DNA of 64,000 nucleotides from Orientallactaga sibirica (lineage: Eukaryota; Chordata; Mammalia; Rodentia; Dipodidae): positions 3,038,001 through 3,102,000 of the forward strand of contig JAEOAD010000055.1 of the NCBI GenBank assembly GCA_036365145.1, given 5' to 3'. The notes under the pieces were generated by a model. It had not been told where the DNA came from. It made no database searches and saw nothing but the letters and a program-made list of their open reading frames with translations. The position numbers and the translations under genes were made by a program. Position 1 is the first letter of the stretch. Each line of letters starts with the position of its first letter. Positions 27,003 through 37,154 of this stretch are shown here, piece after piece.

Positions 27003-27526
27003 TAGGCAGTGATGCAGGGTTTTTGGGTTCAGGAGGGATCCCCCAAATTTATGAACCCCATTGTTGGTTCCTGTCCTACTTTTAACAAATAACTGATAAA
27101 AAATTGAATCATGAAGGATAAGTTATGAATCATTGAGTTTATTTAGGGAGAAATCACAAATTGTGTGTTTTATTTGAGGAACACTGGGATCTAGAAAGAA
27201 GGCTAGGGCAGAGTCATAAGCATGTGGAAAGTAGGAAACTCAGGTGCAGCACAGTTCATGAGGCTTATTGAAGAGAAACAGGTTTTTAGGGAAAGACCGG
27301 AGTGGAGGAGCCACAAGCATGTGGCAGATAGAACCTGGGAGATTAGAAGAGACACACACAGCATCTGTGCTGAGATTCCCCATGGAAGAAAGTTAAGAGG
27401 GCAAATGGAGGTGGCTTAAGGAAGAAAGCAGAGGGAAAAATTGAGAGGCCAAAAGAAATAACATGCTACATCTGGCTCTGGCTTCTTGTAAACTCATTCA
27501 ATAGCCAGACAACAGTACTGCCATTT
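27003..27526. other. unassigned sequence inside the 2.3 kb insertion
   Basis: Purine-rich sequence without SINE signature. It may be LTR or internal retroelement sequence belonging to the LTR that ends at 28188. I cannot assign it to a family, and it contains no intact reading frame of note. Confidence 0.4.
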
Positions 27527-27786
27527 TATTTTTATTTATTTTTTATTTTTGGAGAGAAACAGAGAGAGACAGAGAGAGAGGGAGAGGAAGACAGAGAATG
27601 GTCGCACCAGCAGTCTCTCAGCTGCTGTGAACAAAATACAGATGTGTGCGCCCCCTTGTGTGGCAAGTGTGGCATTGCGTCCTTGCGTCACTTTGCTTCT
27701 GGCTAAACGTGGGACCTGGAGATTGGAACCGGGTTCTAATGGCTTAGCAGGCAGGCGCCTTAACCGCTAAGCCACCTCTCCAGCCC
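27527..27786 (-). mobile_element. long DIP SINE (-) with TSD
   Basis: Long variant with cagctgctgtgaacaaaata, flanked by the 16-bp repeat cagtactgccatttta. Confidence 0.93.
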
Positions 27787-28188
27787 AGTACTGCCATTTT
27801 AGAACAGACAGTCATTTTGAGTAAAAATCCCGGGCCCGGCTCAGATAAGGAACTAGCTGACTAATGCGCTGACCTTCGCTTCTGTAACCTGTGCTTGCTT
27901 GCTCAACTACAACCCTCCCACCTTGTCCTGGGAAGTATCTACTTCAAGGATATTCCAGAAATAAACAACCGTGGGGGCCTCCAGCCTCTTGCAAAAGATA
28001 AGTCCTGTAAACAAACTGCAGACCTAAGATAAACAGCAGTTGCAACATGATGTAACCACTGTGTTTCTTTCCCTTTATAAACCCCTTCCCTCTGGGGGGC
28101 AGGGCTCTCTACCACTCCCACTGCGTCGTCGGTCTGTGTGGATTGAGTCCCTGTCTAGGCTTGAAAATAAAGAATCCTCCTGCTCTTG
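27787..28188 (+). mobile_element. ERV LTR (U3-R), ends at its poly(A) site
   Basis: A promoter-like TTTATAA at 28074, a GC-rich start region, a gtctgtgtggattgagtccc block, then AATAAA at 28166 and a cleavage-like end. The U5 is missing because poly(A) follows directly. The retroviral class is not determined. Confidence 0.65.
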
Positions 28189-28223
28189 AAAAAAAAAAAA
28201 AAAAAAAAAAAAGCAATTGCTGG

Positions 28224-28437
28224 AACCGGAGAGATGACTCAGCTGTTAAAGCACTTGCCTGTAAAGTCTAAGGGCCCAGGTTCGATTCCGCAGTACCCAT
28301 ATAGAGCCAAATACACAAGGTGGCATATGCGTCTGGAGTTCATTTGCAGTGGCTAGAGGCCCTAGTATGCCCATTCTCTGTCTCTCTCTGATTGCAAATA
28401 AATAAGTGAATAAAAAATATATGTTTTAAGAAAGCGC
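28224..28437 (+). mobile_element. DIP SINE (+)
   Basis: DIP with a decayed head (aaccggagagatgactcagc). The aagcgcaattgcc after its tail resembles the aaaagcaattgc site on its left, suggesting this DIP was in place before the 2.3 kb insertion landed in its left TSD. Confidence 0.9.
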
Positions 28438-28995
28438 AATTGCCAACATCTGTCGTGTTTATCCTAGGAGTAAGTGTCAGCTCATAGCCAGAAACCTGTG
28501 GAGGGAGCACGCCACACAGCGGGTTAAAGGGAAACAGCGTGAGTCATCTCAAATAGACGTATTTAGAAGCGCGTGATCAAATCAACACCCAATAATCAAG
28601 TCTTAAAACATCCTTATAAATCAGAACTTTCCTAATAGGTCAGAGGTACCTCTCATAAACAGTGTACTTTTTCATGAGATGCTAGATGCCATCCCTCTAT
28701 CCCAGGACTACAGCCAGGGCACAGTGGTCCCAGTCACGAGGCTGGGAAGAAAGGTTCAGTCTTGAACTGAGAGCCTCAGAGGAGGGTCCTCAAAGCTTTT
28801 TGCTATGGAAGGCTCCAGAAATGGGAATATTTGCAGGAACAAGGGTATCTTTGAGTCCTAGAAATGGGATAAAAGAATGATGGAATCTTAGTATCATAAA
28901 ATATTCATTTGGAATCCTAGAATCTCAGAATAGTGGCACGACACAGTCTTAGAATCGTAGAATAAATGAACATTACAAATCTTAGAAGCTGCAAA

Positions 28996-28997
<2 letters not shown>
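28438..28997. other. unique intergenic DNA
   Basis: No gene seen. From 28880 to 28985 the motif (g)aatctTAG(aa) recurs several times, a diverged short-period pattern of unknown origin. Confidence 0.45.

Positions 28998-29035
<38 letters not shown>
28998..29035 (+). repeat. (CA)n microsatellite
   Basis: A clean CA run followed by a CT-rich tract to 29070. Confidence 0.95.
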
Positions 29036-29036
<1 letters not shown>

Positions 29037-29089
29037 CGCTCTTTCTCTCTCCCTCCCTCCCTCTCTCTCCTTGGTTGCTGCTGGAGGCT

Positions 29090-29400
29090 GTTACTCATTA
29101 CATGTCTGTGTCCTCCCCCCAAACTCCTATGTTAAAACTCTAACCCCTATGGGGCTGGCATTGGAGAAGGTGTAGCGGTTATGAAGATAGCGTTCCCATG
29201 ATAGGACAGATGTTCCTATTCTTATAAGAAGAGAAGGAGGCTGGGCCATGTGAGATACAGTGACAAGGCAGGAAATGAGCCATCACCAGTCACTGGATCT
29301 GTCTTTGATCGTGGCCTGGGGCCCTGGAACTGTGAGAAATAAACATTTGCTCTTTAAGCCACCCTGTCTATGGTATGCTTTTATGGTAGTCCAAACAGAT
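29090..29400 (+). mobile_element. MaLR LTR relic (MST/MLT1-like, +)
   Basis: The blocks ctcctatgttaaaactctaa, cttataagaagagaaggagg, aactgtgagaaataaac and ttaagccaccctgtctatgg follow the MST/MLT1 LTR consensus of ERVL-MaLR elements in order. Confidence 0.8.
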
Positions 29401-29507
29401 GAAGATGCGCACTAAAAACATTCTTCCTTTTTCTTCTTCTTATGGAGTCCAAGTAAGAATTATTGTAATTTCCATCTTTCCTACATAATAGCATCTTAGA
29501 GGCATTT

Positions 29508-29546
29508 TAAAAAAATTTTTTTAAAATAACATTTATTTATTTATTT

Positions 29547-29599
<53 letters not shown>

Positions 29600-29751
29600 A
29601 ATGGGTGCACCAGGGCCTCCAGCTGCTGCAAGCAAACTCCAGACCCATGTGCCATCATGTGTATCTGGCCTTCACGGGTACTGTGGAATTGAACCTGGGT
29701 CCTTAGGCTTTACAAGCAAGCACCTTAACCACTAAGTGATCTCTCTAGCCC
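29508..29751 (-). mobile_element. DIP SINE (-) with TSD
   Basis: Inverted DIP with a long (GA)n at 29552-29594, flanked by cttagaggcat. Confidence 0.95.
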
Positions 29752-29789
29752 TTAGAGGCATATTTTGAATATTAGTGGGTTTTTTTTCT

Positions 29790-29989
29790 TTGCTAATCTT
29801 TGTTATTTATTTATGAGAAAGCAAGCAAGAGCAAGAGAACAAATAAGAGAAAGAGAGAGAAAGGGTGCTTCAGGGCCTCTAGCCACTGCAAACGAACTCT
29901 AGACACATGTGCCACCATTTGCATCATTGCTTTGGGAACACCTTGTCTTTTCTGGCAAGTCCCTTAACTACTAACCATCTCTCCAGTCC
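29790..29989 (-). mobile_element. DIP SINE (-)
   Basis: Diverged inverted DIP with an internal deletion after catttgcatc. Confidence 0.88.
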
Positions 29990-29996
29990 AGAGACA

Positions 29997-30103
29997 TTTT
30001 TTTTTTTTTTTTTTTTTTCTTTCACTCTGGTCCAGGCTGACCTGGAATTCACAAGTCTCAGGGTGGCCTTAACTCAGCGATAACCACCTCTGCCTCCAGT
30101 CCA
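29997..30103 (-). mobile_element. B1 SINE (-), shortened, with TSD
   Basis: Poly(T), then an inverted B1 missing its 5' third, flanked by ccagtccagagacat. Confidence 0.9.
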
Positions 30104-30267
30104 GAGACATATTTTAAAACAGCTAGTATATCCCAAGATCTCTAACTAAATATCCCCAATGCTTTCATGTCATCATAATTTCCAAATATTACAGTAAACA
30201 GGATGGTCTGACACTCTAGCTCTCTTGTTACTCATCAAATTTTCATCTACTAGGTTTAACAATTCTT

Positions 30268-30463
30268 TTTAAAAAATTTTATTTATTTATTTATTTATTT
30301 GAAAGAAAGAGAGAGAGAGAGAAAGAGAGAGAGAGAATGGCCCCGCCAGGGCCTCCAGCCACTGCAAACAAACTTTAGACGCTACATGGGTCCTGGAGAA
30401 TCGAACCAGGATCCTTTGTCTTTGTAGGCAAAGAACTTAACCACTAAGCCATTTCTCCAGCCC
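30268..30463 (-). mobile_element. DIP SINE (-)
   Basis: Inverted DIP with a shortened body (the gatgcatgtgcc stretch is deleted), flanked by ttaacaattctt-like repeats. Confidence 0.93.
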
Positions 30464-30674
30464 AGATTTAACAACTCTTAGTAGCTCTTGCCTGACACAA
30501 TTATTACTATAGTGTTTACCCAAGAATGACTCCCTAACTCCATCATTCCATCTACATGTACTAGTTAGGATCTTTGGTTTACCAGTATGGATTCACAAAT
30601 GCTTTTTAAAAATGAGTTGAATACATTACTCTCACTTTTTATTTTTATTTTTTTTATTTTTCTTATATCTATTT

Positions 30675-30838
30675 ATTTATTTATTTTGTTTTTTTTTTTT
30701 TTGAGGTAAGGTCTCACTCTAGCCCAGGCTGACCTGGAATTCACTCTGTAGTCTCAGGGTGGCCTCAAACTCATGGCGATCCTCCTACCTCTGCCTCTCT
30801 AGTGCTGGGATTAAAGGCATGCGCCACCACGCCTGGCT
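30675..30838 (-). mobile_element. B1 SINE (-) with TSD
   Basis: Inverted B1 flanked by ctcactttttatttt. Confidence 0.95.
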
Positions 30839-31214
30839 CACTTTTTATTTTGACACTCATGTTGTTCTTATTGCCCCAGTGGGAGTTCTTGGGGATGGCT
30901 CTGAGGCTTCCTTCCATAAAATGAAGATATATTTTAACTTCCAACCTGAACCTACTCCCTGCCTTCCTTCTTCCAATGTTGCCACCATGTGGAAGAAGGC
31001 ATGGATGCATGTTTTTGTACTTTTCTTAAATATACATGAACCTTTAATAAGTGCGCATCATTGGTGTGTAAAACATTTATTTTCTGAATTGCGGCACCAT
31101 CCTTCAAGAAGCCCTTGCAATGTGCCTTTTCCATTCATCAATAAGCATTTAAGGTGTATCCACACTGGTACATCCAGATCTAGCTAGCCGGTGTCAACTA
31201 CTCAGTAGTAATCT

Positions 31215-31375
31215 GTTATGTGATAAACACAAACATACTAGGCTTCACTGCCTAATGATGGGAGCACAATATGAGAAATTTGTTGATACATGATTTTGTT
31301 GTTGTGAAAACGTCATAGTGAACTTGCATGAATCCACATATAATATAACCTGTTGAGGATCAGTTAGGTTAAAAC
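31215..31375 (-). mobile_element. ancient DNA-transposon relic
   Basis: The stretch from ctgcctaatgatgggagcac through gttgttgtgaaaacgtcata parallels a common human repeat (gcgttaggcgattttgtcgt). I cannot name the family with certainty. Confidence 0.4.
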
Positions 31376-31455
31376 ATTTTTTTAAATTTATTTGTACACT
31401 TGTTGGGGGGGCACATGTCAGGACCTCCCTCTTGTCCCTGCAAAGAAATACCAGA

Positions 31456-31820
31456 GGAGGGCTGGGAGATGTCTCAGTGGATAGACTTGCTTACATGGGG
31501 CTGGAGTAATGGCTTAGCGGTTAAGGTGCATGCCTACGAAGCCTAAGGATCCCGGTTCAATTCCCCAGGTCCCGCGTAAGCCAGATGCACATGGTGGCAC
31601 ATGGATCTGGAGTTCATTCACAGTGGCTAGAGGCCCTGGTGTGCCCATTCTCACTTTCTCTCTCCCACCTCCTCTGTCTCTAATAAATAAATAGAATTTT
31701 TTTAAAAAAGACTTGCTTACAAAGTCTGCAATCCCAGGTTCAATTCCTCAGTGCTTTATGTAAGCCAGATGCACAAAGTGGTGCCAAAAGGTGGTGCATG
31801 AATTTGGAGTTTGTTTGCAG
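31456..31820 (+). mobile_element. old DIP SINE (+) split by a younger DIP
   Basis: The head (agggctgggagatgtctcag, 31456-31496) and the remainder (aaagtctgcaatcccaggtt, 31710-31820) belong to one element interrupted by the next entry. Confidence 0.88.
31497..31698 (+). mobile_element. DIP SINE (+), nested, with TSD
   Basis: Complete DIP flanked by agacttgcttac, which is part of the older DIP. Confidence 0.94.
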
Positions 31821-31925
31821 CAGGGTCTTAGGTAACATATGCTTGCCAAGGATGACCTGATCCTGCTGTGTCTATCCAGTGAGTGCTGGGATTACATGTG
31901 TACCACCACACCCAGGGCTTTGTGC
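31821..31925 (-). mobile_element. old B1 fragment (-)
   Basis: gtgctgggattacatgtgta with a ccaccacacccag end. Confidence 0.7.
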
Positions 31926-32119
31926 ATGCTATACCAACTCTACCAACCCCATCCCCAACCCCATGAGAACAATTCTCTAGAGCTGTTAATCCAGGAATAA
32001 AATTTCTGGGTCACAGGATGCATGCCTTGTTGAGTATGTGAGGAACAAATCCCCCCCCACAGGTTTTTTTTTTTTTTTTTTTTACCAAATATATTCCTAC
32101 TTGTGATGTGTAAGTTTCT

Positions 32120-32361
32120 TTTTTAATATTTTATTTATATTTATATATTTTTTACTTATATTTCAGAGAGAAAGAAGCAGAGAGAAGGGGGCCAGATAGA
32201 AAGAGAGAGTATGGGTGTGCCAGGGCCTTCAGTTGTTGCAAATGAACTCTAGAAGCATGTGCCACCTTGTGCATCTGACTTACGTGAGTCCTGGGGAATT
32301 GAACCTGGGTCTTTCAGCTTTGCAGGCTAGTGCATTAACCACTAAGCCATCCATCCAGCCC
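32120..32361 (-). mobile_element. DIP SINE (-)
   Basis: Inverted DIP within the L1M relic, flanked by taagtttct. Confidence 0.93.
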
Positions 32362-32551
32362 ATAAGTTTCTACTTTTTAATATTCTCACCAGTATCTGTT
32401 ATTACCTGACTTTATACCTTTGTCAATCAAATGGGTGTGAAATGCCATTGCAATTTAAACTTGAATTCTAGTGAAATTGAACATCTTTGCATGTACTGAT
32501 TGCTCAGTTTTGCCTGTTCATATCCTTGGCCTATTAAGTTGTTTAACTGTT

Positions 32552-32775
32552 TTTTAATATATTTTATTTATTTATTTGAGAGAGAGAAAGAGAAAGAGGT
32601 AGAGATAGAGTAAGAGAGAGAGAATGGGTGCACCAGGGCCTCCAGCCACTGCAAACGAACTCCAGATGCATGTGCCACCTTGTGCATCTGGCTTACATGG
32701 GTCCTGGGGAATTGAACCAGGGTCCTTTGGCTTTGCAGGCAAGTGCCTTAACCGCTAAGCCATTTTCTCCAGCCC
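32552..32775 (-). mobile_element. DIP SINE (-) with TSD
   Basis: Well-preserved inverted DIP flanked by aagttgtttaact. Confidence 0.95.
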
Positions 32776-32864
32776 AAGTTGTTTAACTTTTAAATATTAT
32801 TTTAAAACAGTTATTTAAATTTCCTTCATATTAATCACTCATAGCATATATACATTGTCAATAT

Positions 32865-32982
32865 TATTTCCCAGGCTAGTTTCAAACTCACTATGTAGCT
32901 GAAGCTGGCTTTGAGTTCCTGATCCTTCTGCCTCCACCATCTGAGCTATGGGATTACAAACATGGGTCACCATGCTCAGCTC
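32865..32982 (-). mobile_element. old B1 SINE (-)
   Basis: Diverged: tttcaaactcactatgtagc, gggattacaaacatgggtca. Confidence 0.8.
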
Positions 32983-32995
32983 TGTGGCTTAACTT

Positions 32996-33142
32996 TGTTT
33001 GTTTGTTTTGAGGTAGGGTCTCACTCTAGCCCAGGCTGACCTGGAATTCACTATGTAGTCTCAGGGTGGCCTTGAACTCACATTGATCCTCCACCTCTGC
33101 CTCCCGAGTGCTATAATTAAAGCATGCGCCACCACACCTGGC
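32996..33142 (-). mobile_element. B1 SINE (-) with TSD
   Basis: Inverted B1 flanked by tgtggcttaactt. Confidence 0.95.
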
Positions 33143-33314
33143 CATGTGGCTTAACTTCTAACCCTGTTTAGAACATCTTTTGACATGGAGAAGTTTTTAA
33201 TGTTAATGAGGTCACATCTATCAATCTATTACTCTGTGGGTTTCACTTTTTGCATCTCCAAAAGATGTTCCCTATGCTGATATCATAACATGTTCTTCTA
33301 TGTTTTTTCCTTTG

Positions 33315-33525
33315 TTTTTTCTTTTAATTATTTTTATTTATAAGCAGAGAGAGAGAGAAGACAGACACAGAGAGAATGGGTGTGCCAGGGCCTGTAGCCA
33401 CTGAAAACGAACTCCAGACACATGTGCCCCTTGTACATCTGGCTTATGTGGGTCGTGGGGAATTGAACCTGGGTCCTTTGGCTTCACAGGCAAATGCCTT
33501 AACTGCTAAGCCATGTCTCCAGCCC
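33315..33525 (-). mobile_element. DIP SINE (-)
   Basis: Inverted DIP ending gccatgtctccagcccatatg. Confidence 0.93.
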
Positions 33526-33692
33526 ATATGTTTTTCTTTAAATGTCTATCCATTGCTTGTGGTTGAGGTAGTATAGTAGACATTCCTTCTTTCTTAGTTA
33601 TTTCAGTAGTTCAGGTCATCAGTGTGCTGACTGTTCTGGACTTCCTTACAGCCCGAGGTAGTCATACCACATGGGTTTTACTCATTAAGAAA

Positions 33693-33844
33693 TATGTAGA
33701 AGGCCGGGCGTGGTGGCGCACGCCTTTAATCCCAGCACTCGGGAGGCAGAGGTAGGAGGATCGCCGAGAGTTCGAGGCCACCCTGAGACTACATAGTGAA
33801 TTCCAGGTCAGCCTGGGCCAGAATGAGACCCTACCTCGCAAAAC

Positions 33845-33881
<37 letters not shown>
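33693..33881 (+). mobile_element. young B1 SINE (+) with 16-bp TSD
   Basis: Near-intact B1 (gccgggcgtggtggcgcacg) with most CpGs present, a poly(A) of about 35 bases and perfect flanks aagaaatatgtagaag. It is probably among the youngest insertions in the window. Confidence 0.97.
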
Positions 33882-33883
<2 letters not shown>

Positions 33884-33917
33884 AATATGTAGAAGACCAG
33901 TAGGGAATCTCTGAAGA

Positions 33918-34084
33918 TTTTGTTGTTGTTGTTGTTGTTTTGTTTTTCAAGATAGGGTCTCACCCTAGCCCAGGCTGACCTGGAATTCACTATGTACTCT
34001 CAGGCTGGCCTTGAACTCACCGCAATCCTCCTACCTCTGCCTCCTGAGTGCTGGGATCAAAGGCGTGCGCCACCACACTGGACT
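33918..34084 (-). mobile_element. B1 SINE (-)
   Basis: (TTG)n start, then the inverted B1 body. Confidence 0.94.
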
Positions 34085-34186
34085 TTATTAGCTTTCTGGA
34101 TGTAAATATGTTCCCTTCTACCTTCCTTCCTCAATCTATTTCATTTCTGAAAACTGGACATGGACTAGAAATCAATCTTTCTTAAA

Positions 34187-34391
34187 GATTTTTTGTTTTT
34201 ATTTATTTATTAGAGACAGAGAGAGGGAGAGAAAGTGAGAATGGGCGCACCAGTGCCTCTAGCCACTGCAAACGAACTCCAGATGCATGCCCCACCATGT
34301 GCATCTGGCTTACATAGGAACTGGAGAATTGAACGGGGGTCCTTAGGCTTTACAGGCATGCGCCTTAACTGCTAAGCCATCTCTCCAGCCC
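34187..34391 (-). mobile_element. DIP SINE (-) with TSD
   Basis: Inverted DIP flanked by aaatcaatctttctt. Confidence 0.95.
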
Positions 34392-34434
34392 TAAAAATCA
34401 ATCTTTCTTTTTGGGAAGTTGATTTCCAGTGCCC

Positions 34435-34592
34435 CATAAAACTTGGCATGGTGGTATATAACTGTAATTTTAGCACTTGGGAGGTGGAAGCCAAAGGATC
34501 AGAAATTCAAAGTCATCCTCAGCTACATCAGGAATTTGAGGTCAATCTGGACTCCATGGGACCATGTCTCAAAATAAATAAATAAGTAAATG
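34435..34592 (+). mobile_element. old B1 SINE (+)
   Basis: Diverged: aacttggcatggtggtatat, tttagcacttgggaggtgga, with an AAATA tail. Confidence 0.8.
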
Positions 34593-34745
34593 CCAGGCGT
34601 GGTGGTGAGTGCCTTTAATACCAGCACTTGGGAGGCAGAGGAAAGGAGAATCACTTTGAGGTCAGCCTGGAACTACAGAGTGAATTCCAGGTCAGCCTGG
34701 GCTGGAGTGAGACCTTACCTCAAAAAACAAACAAACAAACAAAAG
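34593..34745 (+). mobile_element. B1 SINE (+)
   Basis: Starts ccaggcgtggtggtgagtgc and ends (AAAC)n. Confidence 0.94.
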
Positions 34746-34814
34746 AAAAAGGGAAAAAATCATTTTTAGAAAAGAACCTGGAACTTGAATGACATTGTGC
34801 ATTAGTTTACCGGA

Positions 34815-34876
34815 TTTTTTTTTTTTTTTTTTGGTTTTTAGTGCTGGGATTAAAGGCATGCACCATTATGCCCAGT
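34815..34876 (-). mobile_element. B1 SINE (-), internally deleted
   Basis: Poly(T) and ggttttt are joined directly to agtgctgggattaaaggcat. The middle is missing. Confidence 0.85.
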
Positions 34877-35021
34877 AGTTTTGGAATTCTTTTTGTAAAG
34901 GAAAATGTATCCATTTTTGGTTAAGTCACTTTAGTGTGGTTTATAGCTGAGTACAAATCCTAATGGGGACAGATCAGAGAAGGTTCTAGTTTTTCCATGT
35001 TTCTTTAAGAATGTTATTGCA

Positions 35022-35187
35022 GCCGGGCGTGGTGATACATGCCTTTAATCCCAGCACTCGGGAGGCAGAGGTAGGAGGATCACCATGAGTTCAAGGCCTC
35101 TGAGACTACATAGTGAATTCCATGTCAGCCTGGACTAGCGGAGAGACCCTACCTCGAAAAACAAAACAAAACAAAACACACACACAA
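35022..35187 (+). mobile_element. B1 SINE (+) with TSD
   Basis: B1 with an (AAAAC)n tail, flanked by aagaatgttattgca. Confidence 0.95.
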
Positions 35188-35254
35188 AAGAAGAATGTTA
35201 TTGCACTAGCATACTCTTTCCTCAGTGATTAAAATGCTTGCTCTGGAACACAAT

Positions 35255-35257
<3 letters not shown>

Positions 35258-35292
<35 letters not shown>
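35258..35292 (+). repeat. (TG)n microsatellite
   Basis: A clean TG run. Confidence 0.95.
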
Positions 35293-35293
<1 letters not shown>

Positions 35294-35735
35294 TGCTTAT
35301 AAACTGTATATTCTGTTTTATTGGTCGATTTCCTCATTCCTGTTCCAAATGGTACAATTTATTGTAGTTATTCATATTTGATAGGCCAAATCCTTCCTCC
35401 CTGTCATTCTTCTCTCTTTTTCTTCTATACTATTATTCATTTTCTCACAAATATTTCTGAGCACCTGTTAGGTACCAGGCACTTTTCCATACCCTGTGAC
35501 ATAAACCTAAACAAAAGAGACAAACATTTGCCCTCTTGTGCTGCTTGCACAGTATGGAAAGTCTTGTCCTTAATCATTCAATATTAATCTCAGAATCAGG
35601 TTGTCAAATTCTTTGAAAACTTATGGGAAAAGTTTTATGAGGTATTTCATGGAATTGCATTGACTTTACCAAATACTTAAGAATTTCTATATTCTGATAT
35701 TTAAGACTTTCTAGTTCTAAAGATGGTAACACTAT
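35293..35735 (+). mobile_element. L1M LINE fragments (+)
   Basis: ctgtatattctgttttattg, attgtagttattcatattt and ggaattgcattgactttacc match the old L1 3' region. Between them a stretch like gagcacctgttaggtaccag is typical of another old LINE tail. Confidence 0.6.
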
Positions 35736-35756
35736 TTGTTATTGTTGTTGTGTGTG

Positions 35757-36140
35757 TGTTAGTCAGCTTTCTGTTACTGTGACCAAATGCTTGAGGTAAT
35801 CACCATACAAGAAGGAAAGGTTTATTTTGGCTCACAGTTTCACAGGTTTCAGTCCATGGTTACTTGGTCTCCATGCCTTTAAGGCTATTATGAGATAGCA
35901 TAATATAGCAAGGTCCATGGCAGAAGAGGCCTGTTCACCTCATGGTATCTGGGAAACAAAGAGAGAGGGCAAGGAAAGCCTAGGGCTCCATTGTTTCCAG
36001 GGCATGTCCCCAGTAACCTAACTTCATTACATGAGACATCACATTCTGCAGATTCCACCAGGTCCCAATAGTGCCATGACTGGAACCAAGCCTTCAATAC
36101 ACGGGCTTTAGGGGGGACACTCAAGATCCAAGCTATAACA
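35757..36140 (-). mobile_element. MaLR-type solo LTR (-)
   Basis: TG...CA ends. On the minus strand it starts TGTTATAGCTTGGATCTTGA and near its 3' end has AAATAAACCTTTCC and tcacagtaacagaaagctg. This is the THE1/MST-like rodent LTR layout. Confidence 0.65.
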
Positions 36141-36228
36141 TTTGCCGTGGTTTTAATGTGCATTTTAGTGCTCCTTAAGAATTATATATTTTTAAATTGC
36201 ATCTATTATGTTTAATTGCAATTATAGA

Positions 36229-36405
36229 GATGATAATCATCATTGTCAACTTGACTGGATTTAGAATCATCCAGAAAGCACACCCCTAGGTGTGTCTGTG
36301 AAGGTGGTTCCAGAGAGATTTAAGTAAGAAGGGAAAACCCTCTCTGAATGTGGGTGGCACCATTCCATGGGTCCTAGACTGTATGTAAAGGGAAAAAGGA
36401 GAAAA
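36229..36405 (+). mobile_element. LTR-like relic (+), 5' part
   Basis: attgtcaacttgactggatt and gaatgtgggtggcaccattc. The same leader occurs in the 47685-48451 element. Confidence 0.55.
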
Positions 36406-36410
36406 TAATG

Positions 36411-36463
36411 GGCTGGAGAGATGGCTCGGTGGTTAAAAGCGATTGCTTGCTTGCCAAGCTGCA
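36411..36463 (+). mobile_element. DIP SINE head (+)
   Basis: Only the first 50 or so bases (gggctggagagatggctcgg) remain. The rest is replaced by a CA repeat. Confidence 0.85.
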
Positions 36464-36464
36464 T

Positions 36465-36466
<2 letters not shown>

Positions 36467-36513
<47 letters not shown>
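36467..36513 (+). repeat. (CA)n microsatellite
   Basis: A clean CA run at the 3' edge of the HMGB2 pseudogene. Confidence 0.95.
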
Positions 36514-36515
<2 letters not shown>

Positions 36516-36523
36516 CCACACAT

Positions 36524-37094
36524 TTAGGCTTCATTTTCATATTCACATTCTGGTTCATTGTTCTCTGAGCCTATCGGCCTAGCAGGGCCTTCTTCCTGCT
36601 TCGCTTTGCCCTTGAGACAGCATGCAGCAATGTCCTCTGCGTGTTTAGTCCAGTTGCTTTCTGCTCATTGGCTGAGTGTTCAGGCTACATTACACTCAAT
36701 ACTTGTTGCAGTTTTCCGGACAGTGAACAGGCCTGGGTGTTTGCTTTTGATCACTGGGTGATGTTCAGAGCAAAACAGGAAGAAGGCAGGTCACATCTTT
36801 GAGAAGCACTGGGATCTTTGTTTTATTCCTTTCTCAACATCTTCGGAAGGAAGATAGGTAATTTTTTTTATCTCCCTGTCATTGGCGAGCTTTGTTGTTT
36901 TTGGCTATATCTTCAAACTTGGACTTTTCCTTTGCAGACACGGTCTTCCATTTCTCAGAACGTTTCTTGGCGAACTGGGAGAAGTTGCCTCAAGAGTTGA
37001 AGTGTTCCTTCTTGGGCTCTTCCTGTCTAGTCTGCATGAAGAAGGCAAATGAGGACATTTTGCCCCATGACTTAATGGGGTCACCGTCACCCAT
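36524..37094 (-). pseudogene. HMGB2P: HMGB2 processed pseudogene
   Basis: The minus strand from the ATG at 37094 reads MGDGDPIKSWGKMSSFAFFM, then QTRQEEPKKEHF, a stop, [20 protein letters not shown] and [13 protein letters not shown] (box A). A frameshift follows, then AFFLFCSEHHPVIKSKHPGL (box B), EDIAACCLKGKAKQEEGPAR-PIGSENNEPE and a shortened acidic tail ending in a stop. KEKSKFED and SENNEPE fit HMGB2 better than HMGB1 or HMGB3. There are no introns, several in-frame stops and at least one frameshift, so it is an old retrocopy. HMGB2 is an abundant chromatin protein whose mRNA is often retroposed. Confidence 0.88.
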
Positions 37095-37154
37095 GGTGGG
37101 AGAGTAGTATGAGCTTCCAACCAATGATGTGCTTTCTTCCCAAAATTCTTGCAT

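Larger units (their letters stand above)
25900..28212 (+). mobile_element. 2.3 kb LTR-terminated retroposed insertion
   Basis: The segment lies between two perfect copies of aaaagcaattgctgg (25885-25899 and 28209-28223). The 3' end is an LTR poly(A) signal AATAAA (28166), 17 bases, then poly(A), which merges with the right copy. The left repeat starts at T-complement/AAAA, a typical L1 endonuclease site. It therefore looks like an L1-mobilised transcript that ended in the R region of an LTR. The 5' end is an inverted B1 whose poly(T) touches the left repeat, so that B1 may be part of the insert or later. Confidence 0.6.
31965..33310 (+). mobile_element. L1M/HAL1-type LINE 3' relic (+), interrupted
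   Basis: Pieces in order: aatttctgggtcacaggatg, tcaatcaaatgggtgtgaaa, tgaacatctttgcatgtac, catcttttgacatggagaag, then tcacatctatcaatctatta. This follows the 3' region of old L1/HAL1 elements. Three DIP and two B1 copies interrupt it. Confidence 0.7.

Noticed and set aside
28074..28188. Intact endogenous retrovirus
   Set aside because: Only an LTR U3-R piece is visible. There is no gag, pol or env reading frame nearby and no second LTR of the same type.
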